DNA of 64,000 nucleotides from Hydractinia symbiolongicarpus (Eukaryota > Cnidaria > Hydrozoa > Anthoathecata > Hydractiniidae). Positions 34,585 to 44,248 of the stretch are shown piece by piece. Location of the stretch: NCBI RefSeq assembly GCF_029227915.1, contig NC_079881.1, positions 6,386,001 through 6,450,000 of the forward strand, in the 5' to 3' direction. Position 1 is the first letter of the stretch; every line of letters starts with the position of its first letter. The notes below the pieces were generated by a model, which did not search any database, was not told the DNA's origin, and worked only from the letters and a program-made list of their open reading frames with translations. The translations under genes and the position numbers were made by a program.

Positions 34585-34750
34585 TTTGATTGGTGCTGAC
34601 ATCCCCCTTTTTATAATCGTGAAGTTATTTAGCTTTCAAACTAGCTAGCTACATAAAATACTGCTTTGATTGGTGCTGACATACCCATTTTTATAGTCGT
34701 GAAGTTATTTCGCTTTCAAGCTAGCTAGCTACATAAAATACTGCTTTGAT
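34585..34750 (+). repeat. 80-bp tandem duplication
   Basis: TTTGATTGGTGCTGACAT, then ATCGTGAAGTTATTT and CTAGCTAGCTACATAAAATA, occur twice with an 80-bp period and a few substitutions. A third partial unit begins at 34745. Confidence 0.8.
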
Positions 34751-35175
34751 TGGAGTATTTTTTTCTCTTAAAAAGCCATTAACAAAAACCCTTTGTCCTT
34801 TCTTTGCGTAATATTTCCATGGCTAGACACGCAACACCTGTTTTTATGGGAAAAAGAGGCTACTTCTATCAGATTAAAAGATAAATGTTTGCATAGGATT
34901 TTTTTATGTATTTTGCAGAAAAGTTGTCGAAACTTCCGAACAGTCAGATTGAGCTGATGATTAGCCTATAGAGACATTTTCAAAAAACATAGGCAAGGAT
35001 GTGAACATTTAAAAAATGCCAAATTTGATCTTTCAGCTATAACTTAAAAATTATTTCCTTGATTCCCATGAAACTTTGTATAAAAAATGATAATCATGTA
35101 ACAAATCAGATGCACTATTTTTTTCTTCCAAAATCTAAGCTACGCAAGGAAATTGATAAAGAAAGAAACTTTGTT

Positions 35176-35207
35176 ATGAGCAGGATTCGATCCGCCGTCC
35201 CCAGAAC
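35176..35207 (-). mobile_element. Inverted fragment of the tRNA-derived SINE
   Basis: The sequence from ATGAGCAGGATTCGATCCGC onward is the inverse of the B-box region of the SINE copy at 35261-35478. This makes a local inverted pair of SINE pieces. A 37-bp phrase (TAAATATTCACCTATGTAT) recurs on both sides of the intact copy (near 35227 and 35495). Confidence 0.55.
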
Positions 35208-35260
35208 ATACGGATGTGCTATGATAAATATTCACCTATGTATACACACCATCCGGATAC

Positions 35261-35478
35261 ACTATCTGAGTTCATCACAAACATATTACCGCATGTAGTG
35301 TAGTGGGTTCGTCTGCGGATCCCAGTTCTAGGGACCGAGGATCGAATCCTGCTCATTGCCAGGCAGTATGTTAGTGATGAACAAAGTAGTTCTTCTTTAA
35401 TATGACTTACACGCATTATACTTGCCCGTCATGATCAGAGGTCTGATCGGGGTGAAGCATTCTCTGTTGAGAATAAAA
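35261..35478 (+). mobile_element. tRNA-derived SINE copy 2
   Basis: The A box TAGTGTAGTGGG (35296-35307) and B box GATCGAATC (35340-35348) both fit the pol III consensus, with starts 44 nt apart. The head is bounded by an imperfect inversion: GTTCATCACAAACATA on the left, and TATGTTAGTGATGAAC on the right. A tail of about 80 nt ends in GAGAATAAAA. Copy 1 (6008-6150) shares the head, including the inverted flanks. The A and B boxes could still drive pol III transcription. Confidence 0.7.
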
Positions 35479-35934
35479 TACGGATGTCCATGGTAAATAT
35501 TCACCTATGTATTTATAGGGCTTTTTATCATTTTTTAAAAAATACACTTTGTTACTTTTTTATCATTTCGCTTGTTTGAGTTTGCAAAGCTATATCTCAT
35601 AGTGTACACAAACTACAAGGATAGGAACTTCACTGTTACAAAATTTTGTTATTCTAGTTCTCAAATATGTATTCAAGGGAAACACCAAATCAGTCACAGA
35701 GATAAAAATGTAACATGGTATACCAATGTTCACAATTCGTCAAAATCCTACCTATACTTTTTGAACATGTCCATAAACAGAATATATAGTTGGTGATGTA
35801 GGATATTAGTATATTTAGCTGTTAAAAGCTTCTTTGTGTTCTTTACAGCTACCTAAATGTGTCTAGAATAGTGTTGTTGTTTATATAACATACTGCTGGC
35901 TACAGTCCTAGAGTATTTATTGCTCACTTTAAGC

Positions 35935-36133
35935 TACGCAGACCCAATTAGGGTCCGCGCTCTACCAGACAACTCCCTGCAACAGCCACCACAGTGCGCC
36001 ACAGTGTGCCACAGTTTCTCTCACATGGCTCTGGTTAACCCAAGCCATGTGAGAGAAATTGCGCAAAGGGGAATCGAATCCCGTTCTCCCGCACAAAATG
36101 ACAGAGTTACAACCACTAAGCTACCGTGCCATT
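35935..36133 (-). mobile_element. Second type of tRNA-derived SINE
   Basis: On the minus strand, the A box TAGCTTAGTGGT (36123-36112) and B box GATTCGATTC (36080-36071) are spaced as in a tRNA gene. They lie in a tRNA-like head starting GGCACGG. Behind the head, a hairpin with exact 16-bp arms (36015-36030 and 36043-36058; TTTCTCTCACATGGCT) is followed by CACTGTGGCGCACTGTGG repeats. It differs from the SINE at 35261. Confidence 0.65.
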
Positions 36134-37585
36134 GAAAACGGCTAAATATTCTGTTATAGCTAATTATCAGTTCTCCTTGAGTGCCCAATTTGCTTGAAAA
36201 TCTTTTTTGAGCTCACCTAAAGTAACACAAACTATGTTTCTAAATTTCTTGGATAAGACTTGATATTTATCTGACGAAAACGACCATATCAAATTCGCAA
36301 ATATATTAATTGAATTCAATTTGTCAATTTGAAATTTCGGAAGTTAGATATGTTCAACTTTTTAGACTTCTCAACAAAACAATGACCAATCGGTTTCCTC
36401 AAAATGAAAAATTGCAACAAATCCGACTCCCCCAATAGAAAAAGGATAACAATCAAATTTGTTGAATTCAATAAATCGATTTCAACAAAATAAATCCTTT
36501 ATTGTCAAAAGGTTTCAAAATCATGTATCGCCCGCTTAATATGTTACTTGTTTAACAAAAATATCAAAAGTCAGATTGATTAACTTTGTATATGCATATA
36601 TTTATATATATAATATACCGTGCTTATTACCTGACTGATACAAACAGCCGGTTAGTATGAAAAAATCCGATGGTTTAATCGATTTACGGCTTATTTTAAC
36701 AGGTCTTTGTATGAAGCAGTACTAACCGGTTTTGGAAGCCATTTAGGGTCCATTTTTTTCAACTTAGGAAACAGTTACAAATACCACATGTACCAACGAC
36801 ACTTATCAGGGCTGAAAAAAACAATTGATATCTGGCCACAAACACCGCCACATTAGTTCGCCATTTTGAAAATGTTTTTTCGAAAATAAAATAACTATTT
36901 CGTTATTATTTGCATAAATTATCCGAATACATTAGTTTGTAAACAAACATGGCCGATTTACGCACGAAAAAACTTTCGCTTTCGTTGGTATTGTACGAAA
37001 TTGATGATGTATATATTACATACTAATTATGTTACTACGCAACAAGCATAAATTATACAATAGATATTTTAAATATGGTACAAAGTTGGTAGTCGGAGCA
37101 TGAACTTTTACACTGGAGGTTCAGGTTAGTTTAGCTATGAGTACCTTCCTACTACGTTTGCTTTGCTTCCGGAGGAAGGCAAATAGATTTAGATACAAGT
37201 AATACAAAAGACCAAAAAAAATTTAAAATTTCTGAAAAATGGTGGGATTTGTGGTGCTTGAAGCCAGATATTTTGTTGAAAAAAATGGACCCTAAAATGG
37301 TAACATAAAAACGTAAACAAATAAAAAACATTTTCATAGCGCACAAAAATTATAAAAGTGGCTCACTTAAAACCATATTTTCGTTTTAATTCACATAAAT
37401 AATGATTCGAATTTGTTTTATGTACTTACACAATTTTTGAAATCGAACGATATTGAATTCGAAAAGTATCAAAATCGAACATGCGTTTTTACTTCCCTGG
37501 TGTCTTGGGAATAGCAACTTGAATATAGCTTTGGTTGTTTTGTTCACAAAGAAATATTTATTTGCAAACCAGATACAACCAGTTA
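36134..37585. other. Intergenic with a small hairpin
   Basis: CCGGTTAGTA (near 36651) is mirrored by TACTAACCGG (near 36720). It uses the same ACCGGTT phrase as the foldback at 37590-37730, so the two may belong to one family. No gene recognised. Confidence 0.4.
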
Positions 37586-37589
37586 ATAA

Positions 37590-37730
37590 AACGGATACTT
37601 ACCGGTTTTAATGTTTTAATGTAAAATACAATGCCGAGGTCAAGGGCACAGACCTCGCAAGTTTGGTCTGTACTTTTGACCTCGGGCTTTGTATTTTACA
37701 GTACAACATCAAAACCGGTCAGTATCCGTT
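37590..37730. repeat. Foldback element with approx. 65-bp arms
   Basis: Left arm 37590-37655 and right arm 37665-37730 are imperfect inverse complements (AACGGATACTTACCGGTTTT against the complement of AAAACCGGTCAGTATCCGTT), with a short loop of about 10 nt. No coding content. Confidence 0.8.
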
Positions 37731-38972
37731 AAGCATCACATGGTATTGATTTGTATCCTTTTAATCAATTCCCTTTTTAAATCAAAGAAGCAAAGAGAGG
37801 TTTTTAAAAAGACGACAACCTGGTATTAATGCAGTTTATGGTAAAATTGTATTCTTGTTTCTTAAACGTCCTTTTTTTCAGATCAGCTGTTATCAAACCA
37901 TGCACCATCAGCATATTTAAAAGATTTTCAGCAAGAGAGTAAATTTTGAAGCTAATACGTATTTGTTGCTGATTTAATTAACAATCAACTACTTCATCAT
38001 TCAAATTGAACTTGTTCGGAAGTTGATATATTGAAATCGTCAAGTTTATACATAACAAGATTAGTATTCTGAAATTTTCAGCATGTTCCGTTTTAAAAAT
38101 ATCCAGTAAAAGTTAAACTGTTGTTTATAGCTATGTTTATTTTTTATTATTTATTTATTGAGTCGTATTTTAACATTGCAGGTTAGTTACAATAATAATT
38201 GATAATACCCCATGATTTGTTTACCCCATAATTCTCCGTTTTCAAGGTCTATTTCATATTTTAAAATCTTCCAGGCTAAGGACGGAAACTCTTCAAGCCC
38301 CTGGGCTTCTTGTTTTTACCTATTGTTGGCGAAAAGTTTTATTTTAAGAATTTACTAATCTTGTCTCAGCCCCTACGATATGATTAACTGAGAATTAATA
38401 TAACTAGTGATAACTTTTATCCAGAAAGCGAAGAGCTTTATTCATTACATTTAAAATCTTTTTCGGCAAAATTAAGGAAACCCTACCTTCCCCTACTTTT
38501 CCTCAGATTTTGCTTATCAGGTAAAGCTACAATTCTGGACATAATATTTGCGTAATTGACCATTTTTGGTTATTTTTCTAAACAGCATTGTTTGGCCAGT
38601 CCCTTCACCAGTACTAAGTTTCACTTTGAAATCGGTGTAGGTAAGTAAACAAGGTGCGAAATGCGAAGGTACCCTAGCTGCTATTTTTACAATTTCTGAA
38701 TCATGGCACAATTTGCGCGCCCAAAAAGGACAAAAAAATCGGGATATTGGGCTGTGCTGACCTGACCAAAAATTAGCACCAATTTAAGATCTCATCGAAA
38801 AAAACTTTGTTTTGGATAAAAAAGATGTCCTATGTCTTTTACGTCCGCTATTACCTTGTCAACGTTGAAAAGTGAGCTTGAACAAGAAGTGCGTTTTACA
38901 CAGAAAAGGCTTTCTCAATTGTTCCTTTCCACTAATCTACGTCCAGGATTTCTTGAGAGGCTACGAACTGAG
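37731..38972. other. 3' flank of the channel gene, nothing recognised
   Basis: No supported feature. Short frames lack family motifs. Confidence 0.4.
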
Positions 38973-40220
38973 TTACTTAAATCTAAGAAATATAATTACA
39001 AATAATTCAATCAATGTGAGGATTGATGCACCAAAAATCAAACCAACTTGTCCACCAAAATCACCCATTGCTTGAGTTAAACTATACGCTGGCTTCTCAG
39101 CTATAATCTGATATTGAAACTTCTGGTAGAATACGTTAATTTTGTAAAACGAATTTAAAATTTCTTCATCCGTGAGATCATTTAAGAATTCGCTTTTTAA
39201 ACTTGACCGAATCCCATTGATGGACAAAGGCGTAGTTTGAGTTTTCTCATTATAATCGATTTCTTCGCAAGGAACTTGACATTCGCAAATGGGAGGAGCA
39301 TTTTCACCACCGTATGCTTTGACTACTTTCCAGAGACAACGTTCCATTTCATTGTCTGTAGTATTTGATTTAGATTTGTTTTTTATGTAATCAGGTACGT
39401 ATGATTCGTAAACATTTGATAATATCCCACCACACTTTTCGTACGATGTTGTCAAAAAGCAGGAGGATATACAAGAATATCGAGTGTAATGACCTGGAAA
39501 TATAGATGAAGTATGTTTATGCCCTCTAATACAATTTGAAGGGTATGGCGAAGGGAGACGCTTTTGTAGGGTTTTGCGGATTGTAATTTTATTTGCTGTG
39601 CCAGAAGTTAGAGGTATGTAATTGAAAAAGATTTGTGGTATTTCATTCTTTTCGTGAATCGATATTCTCACATCTTCATCCAATATGCCGTACACTGTTT
39701 CCTTTGTTTTGTTTATAAACAAGAATAGTTGCAGTCCGTAAAATAACCCTGGGTACATTTGTCGTTGTTCTTCTGTAGGTGTAAATGTGAAGCATGCTTT
39801 GTTTTTACCAAATGGTTTGAATTCCTTGATTGTGCAGCGCTGGTGTCCAACTGTACAAAAATCTGGATAAAACTGAGCGAACCGATAAAATTCCTCGGAA
39901 AAAGATTTTATATTTTGTTTTTGTTTCGGAAGCAAGCGATAATCATTGCAGAGTGTCAAACTTGGGAGATCTAGTCCTTGTGGATATATGGAACGCGTCT
40001 CTGTGAAAAACTCTCTACTCTGATATTTCTCAATGACATTCTTCGTTGCTAAACAAATTAAAACACTTGATCCTACTAAAAGACTGAACCATAACATCTT
40101 CTCCAAACCACGGGCGCTGCATGCTTTGGAAAAACCATGTAACGTACAGGAGTCTATATATTCTTTCCTTTTCTCCTGCCATTTTGTCTTTCCATTTCCA
40201 TTAACCATTCTGTGGAACAT
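38973..40220 (-). CDS. DEG/ENaC/ASIC-family sodium channel subunit (cnidarian HyNaC-like)
   Basis: A single uninterrupted frame of 415 residues. The cytosolic N-terminus has the conserved His-Gly gating motif (His28-Gly29). TM1 spans about residues 42-60 and is followed by the family signature LPSLTLCN (85-92). A large cysteine-rich ectodomain follows. TM2 spans about 388-412, with the pore signature GGQVGLIFGASILTLIE, the GAS selectivity filter at 397-399 and Glu405. In cnidarians such subunits (HyNaCs of Hydra) form peptide-gated cation channels; that role here is inference. The protein ends three residues after TM2 (LRFK), with almost no C-terminal tail. The stop overlaps AAGTAACT, so a spliced extension cannot be excluded. 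It is shorter than the usual 450-600 residues and intronless. Confidence 0.95.
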   Translation of the reverse strand: MFHRMVNGNGKTKWQEKRKEYIDSCTLHGFSKACSARGLEKMLWFSLLVGSSVLICLATKNVIEKYQSREFFTETRSIYPQGLDLPSLTLCNDYRLLPKQKQNIKSFSEEFYRFAQFYPDFCTVGHQRCTIKEFKPFGKNKACFTFTPTEEQRQMYPGLFYGLQLFLFINKTKETVYGILDEDVRISIHEKNEIPQIFFNYIPLTSGTANKITIRKTLQKRLPSPYPSNCIRGHKHTSSIFPGHYTRYSCISSCFLTTSYEKCGGILSNVYESYVPDYIKNKSKSNTTDNEMERCLWKVVKAYGGENAPPICECQVPCEEIDYNEKTQTTPLSINGIRSSLKSEFLNDLTDEEILNSFYKINVFYQKFQYQIIAEKPAYSLTQAMGDFGGQVGLIFGASILTLIELFVIIFLRFK

Positions 40221-41240
40221 TTGTATTTAAACTAGGTATTATTTAATTGTTTTTAACTTTTACTGTCTAACTCTTCTACTTTCTCTCTCCTTTCCTTACT
40301 TTTCATCTTCTTAAAACTGGTTGTTTTATTTATAACTTCAACCCGGCACCAGGTAAACTATTTAAATGAAAAACAGAAACAAAAACGTAATATTAATAAA
40401 AAAAATTAGTTGATATTTAATTAAACATTGAAATAATACAAAACACATTTTGATGTAGACAGCTAATTCTTTTAAACATTTAAACGCAGCTGAAGATATA
40501 GCATTGTTTGTTAAACTAAGGTGGAGAGAACCGTTTAACATGTAAAATAAAATAAAATATCCTCACAGTTTGATGCGCATTCTGTATGAATCCAGCTTTG
40601 ATTACCAAATGGTTAATTCTTTTCTTACCTTTTTTTTCTTTATCAAAAAAGCTATCAAAATCCAACAATTGTGATTTTTAGAGAATTCAAGGGAGAGAAT
40701 GGTTTGTATTATCAACAAACTTTAAATAAACCTAATATATTTGCTTGTAAAAACGACATAGCTAAAAAAGAACCATTAAAAAATCTATCAAAACACCAGT
40801 TAAAGCTAAAAAACTTTGAGAGGAAATGTTTCACCAATAGTATATATTTCTCGTGTGTAAGAAATATATAGGATCTGAACCTCACTTTGATGTCATAAAT
40901 TTTTTGAAGAAAATTATAAAAGGACTAGTAGTATTTCTACTATTTTTTCCACTGGAATAAATAGTTACTAGCTTTTTATTATTGTGGTTTGAGACTTTGC
41001 TGTGTATTTTGTGGCATACATTATTGCAATATCTCACTCTGCTTGCAGGTCTTCATGTTTACCTGACTTTTTATGATGCAACCATGTCCTCAGGGGTTCT
41101 TACCGTTTTGACATTAAGGCTGTCGGCGAAAAAAGCCGTCACACATACCGCTGAGTTCTGTAAGATGATTGGTTCACATTCAGCATAATTTATTCGTGTG
41201 TCATATTATGTGCAAAAAGCAATAAAGATGGCGAATTTTA
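40221..41240. other. 5' flank of the channel gene, nothing recognised
   Basis: No clear TATA box. Short frames at 40671-40871 and 40982-41188 have no supporting features. Confidence 0.35.
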
Positions 41241-41604
41241 TCACAAAAACATGCCGTTAAATACCGCAGCTGCTCCGACCAAAAATAATATACCAAAATA
41301 TATGTATCATATAGTACTTGACCGTGTGTATATATATACACTACCCCGCATTTAATAATGCGGGTAAGATATTCAGGTGTTCATTTAATCTCCGCGGGAA
41401 AGTTCCAAAGCGCACGTATTTTCATCGTTCATAGAAACTTTTTTATCAGAAAAAAATTTATTATATTTATTTTATTTACTGCGACAATCGCCAGGAATTC
41501 ATTTTCCAAAATCAAAGAAAAGGACTCCAAGTCTAGTTTCTTTAAACAATTTTAAATCATTAATTCATAACCGACCGTACAATCTATTTGTGAATCCATA
41601 CGAA

Positions 41605-41946
41605 ATGTTTCCAGATGAACTTGCTAAACTATGTGGAGAGCGGTACTTGTCTGGAGATCACATGATGTATGTCGTAAGGAAATTAAACGAAATGCAGGAT
41701 GACGTTCTTTGTGTTTATGGGAATTATAACCCGGATCCAAAGAAATGTTTGGAAAGATTTATAAGAAGTAAACAACAGCTTTCAACACGCATTGCATTTC
41801 ATATACTGGCAAATATCTATTATCTATATTTTTGCGATGAAATATTACGTGCAGTTACATATTGTAGGAAAGGTTTACGCGAATTAATTCGGGTTTTTTA
41901 TATCTTATTTAATTTCAAGCAAGTACTCCAATATGATAATGTGTGA
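41605..41946 (+). pseudogene. Ulp1-like peptidase fragment inside the 1.2-kb transposon
   Basis: From the ATG at 41605 the frame reads MFPDELAKLCGERYLSGDHM and continues MYVVRKLNEMQDDVLCVYG. This resembles the N-terminal part of Ulp1/C48-like peptidases of cnidarian transposons, where a YLS-DH-LN-Q-LCVY pattern precedes the catalytic domain. The assignment is from memory of such families and is only moderate. The sequence then loses family character, and no catalytic His-Trp, Asp or Cys region follows, so it is truncated. Confidence 0.45.
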
Positions 41947-42122
41947 TACATGTCAACAATGGTTTCACTGCTAAATTTTAAATCACCTACGTATGTCATG
42001 TTTTTGTATTTAAATTATGAAAAAGTAATAGTAACATTTATATTTTAAGGGATTGCGCCAATGTTTCAAAATCTCATGCGAAAGAAGAATGGTTTTACAA
42101 GAAATGTCAGCATAGAACATGA
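41920..42122 (+). pseudogene. Broken PHD-finger exons in the 1.2-kb transposon
   Basis: After a TTTCAAG acceptor, 41920-41970 encodes KYSNMIMCDTCQQWFH. After TATTTTAAG, 42050-42122 encodes DCANVSKSHAKEEWFYKKCQ and HRT, then a stop. Joined at 41970/42050 these give the CDTC, WFH-x-x-C and W-(x)n-C-x-x-C-like parts of a PHD finger. At the expected donor the sequence is CTAAAT where GTAAAT would be needed, so splicing appears lost by a G-to-C change. The first zinc-binding cysteine pair is not visible upstream. PHD fingers read histone tails; this copy is non-functional. Confidence 0.5.
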
Positions 42123-42478
42123 AAAACTATACTTCTTACTTTATTTTATTTTATTGTACATATATGCTTTAGGTAATATTTGGTTATGTTAGGTTTTTTT
42201 AGTATTTTTTTACCTGCTTGCAATTGATTAAAAGAAGAAGAAAATGTTTTACTGTGTTTTAATACATTTTACAGCAGTAGAATACTTACTATCACAAAAA
42301 CATATTTGTATTCATATTGTTGTTTACAGTTTCATTTATTTTTCAAAAAATCCTTAGCGCTATACTTGCGTTACGTTTCACATATCATATAGTAGCATAT
42401 ACCATGTATACTGTATATGCTCAAATATATGCATTTTTGGTCGGAGCAGCTGCGGTATTTAACGGCATGTTCACAAAA

Positions 42479-43040
42479 ACATTGAGAGGATTGCTAGTTA
42501 TGTTGCAAATTTGAAATCGTAGCTGTAGAGCAATTTTTATAAATTATATTTTTTAAAAGATTTTCTAACGGTTGCTGACGTTGTAATTACGCCTGCAGTT
42601 TACAGGGATTGCGTGGCGAGATTTAAGGGTGCTAGGATAGGTTACGAAAGTAAAAAAAATGTCGCCCATCATGGTTGCGTTATAAAGAAAACATTTCACT
42701 TTAAAACGTTCTGGGACTCCTTAAATTCATTCCTTTATACTTTGAAAAATATTTTTATTTTAAAATCTATTATCTAGCAAATAAGTTATCAGGGGGCAAG
42801 GCACTACAACCCTCAAACCCCCGTCCGTCGGATCTGATAAGCTCTTTGCAATTAATCAATAAAAGTAAACTTTGTTTTTCATCCAATTTTTTTTTACTTC
42901 TATGACAAAGTAACAGGTTTAGTTAAAAGAAGTTAGTTAATATCTCTTTGGTATTAAACACTCTTACTGTCTTTGGACCGCTCTTTCGAAAAAAACATAT
43001 GCCGTTGTTGCTTATATTCTTCGATAGTAAACCAGCGTGA
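42479..43040. other. 3' flank of ITPK1, nothing recognised
   Basis: No feature beyond AT-rich runs. Confidence 0.4.
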
Positions 43041-44042
43041 TCACAAGATTTTCCCTGGTATATCTCTAAAAGTCTTTAGTAAACTAACCAAATCATTTGG
43101 AAAATGTTCACTGTCTATTCCAGCATACGAAGGGAAGTGGTTTATATCTATCAATGCATAGTTTCCAGTTTCTCGTTCAACTAATATATCAAATCCATAA
43201 AGGTACAAGCCAGTGTTCGCATGGATGCGGGACATTACCTCTTTTACTACTCCTGAATCCAATAAATCGGGTACTTCGTCGCTGTTGGCCCAGTGACGTT
43301 TATTCGGATCGACTGGATGAATTCCTTTCATGTATGGATAACCCGTTTTAGAAACACGAGAAGAATCGAAACACAGGGTCGTATTCGTATCGGTTTCGTA
43401 TAAATCCCGAATTGATGGCCGCATGCAGATGTTGAACTTCGAACCGACAACAAAAACTTTATACATCACTCCACCATGGTTGCAAAATTCTTGTAATAAA
43501 CAAGGTTTTTTAAGTCTGGAGATTGCCTCTGTGGAAAAGAACAGTGACATTTGACGGGCGTCTTCCTCGAAGTAAGCTGATATCGACTTTGATACGACAG
43601 GAAATTTAACACTTCTTTTCTTTAACAAACGATGAACTTCAACTATGGTCATGTGTTCTGTAATTTCTATTGTATTCGGCAAAAATACCTTCACGCCATT
43701 CAAATAAAATTCACAAGATTTTAATAACTCCACCATATACTTGCGATTGGTTAATTTAAAGCACCAATCAAAATTGTCTATGACGATCATCTCCTTATGC
43801 TGTAAGGCGTATGACATCAGTTTGGTGATTTTTTGATCCGCAACAACAACATCGAATTCGTTGTAATAATCTAATACTTTGTGTAACAGGACATGGAATG
43901 GTCCCTGAATCTCAATGTCTTCCTTCATATCTATCTCTACTATTTCGATATCCACTGCTTTGCATAAATTTTGGATAATGTCCGGTAATCTGATTCGGGA
44001 TTTTTTTCCTTTCGGGATACACAATCCAAGTTTGAAGGACAT
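43041..44042 (-). CDS. Inositol-tetrakisphosphate 1-kinase (ITPK1)
   Basis: An intact frame of 333 residues in one exon. It is an ATP-grasp kinase of the inositol 1,3,4-trisphosphate 5/6-kinase family, which phosphorylates inositol tris- and tetrakisphosphates on the route to IP6 in the cytosol. The N-terminal domain has the inositol-binding HK pair (His54-Lys55, in LLHKVLDYYN). The central domain carries LLQEFCNHGGVMYKVFVVG (182-200). Metal-binding residues correspond to Asp285 (YGFDILVE), Asp299 and Asn301 (ALIDINHFPSYAG), with the same 14-residue spacing as human ITPK1 Asp281 and Asp295. It lacks the long C-terminal extension of the 414-residue human enzyme and ends soon after the catalytic core. 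The absence of introns may reflect retroposition or hydrozoan intron loss. Confidence 0.95.
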   Translation of the reverse strand: MSFKLGLCIPKGKKSRIRLPDIIQNLCKAVDIEIVEIDMKEDIEIQGPFHVLLHKVLDYYNEFDVVVADQKITKLMSYALQHKEMIVIDNFDWCFKLTNRKYMVELLKSCEFYLNGVKVFLPNTIEITEHMTIVEVHRLLKKRSVKFPVVSKSISAYFEEDARQMSLFFSTEAISRLKKPCLLQEFCNHGGVMYKVFVVGSKFNICMRPSIRDLYETDTNTTLCFDSSRVSKTGYPYMKGIHPVDPNKRHWANSDEVPDLLDSGVVKEVMSRIHANTGLYLYGFDILVERETGNYALIDINHFPSYAGIDSEHFPNDLVSLLKTFRDIPGKIL

Positions 44043-44248
44043 TTTTCAGTAGGGGTAATTTTGCAGGCTAAAAAAAAGTGCTTGTTGAATAATGGTAATA
44101 TTTTATTTATGTAGTTGTTAGTATTTATTTTTAGATCGCCGCCTAAAATACAAGAAGAATATTTTTCACATTAAACCACAAGTTATATGAACAGTTACCT
44201 TAAGAAGAAATTTTTGAGGAAAGAAATCTTTAATATTTTGTACTAATT
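44043..44248. other. ITPK1 upstream flank
   Basis: About 200 bp between the ITPK1 start and the repeat array. No clear promoter motif. Confidence 0.3.

Larger units (their letters stand above)
41249..42470 (+). mobile_element. 1.2-kb DNA transposon with perfect 38-bp TIRs and 8-bp TSD
   Basis: The termini 41249-41286 and 42433-42470 are exact inverse complements over 38 bp (outer end ACATGCCGTTAAATACCGCA). The 8-bp sequence TCACAAAA directly flanks both sides (41241-41248 and 42471-42478). Eight-bp duplications are known for hAT, P and KDZ/Zisupton-type elements, among others. The interior contains no transposase domain, only Ulp1-like and PHD fragments. It is therefore non-autonomous, perhaps an internal-deletion derivative. 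Exact TIRs and TSD imply recent insertion. Confidence 0.85.

Noticed and set aside
35181-35192. Functional tRNA gene
   Set aside because: Only a B-box-like sequence in inverted orientation is present, with no A box or cloverleaf. It is a SINE fragment.
35920-36135. 71-codon plus frame rich in Pro/Gln/Ser
   Set aside because: It runs antisense through a tRNA-derived SINE and its hairpin, so it is a repeat by-product.
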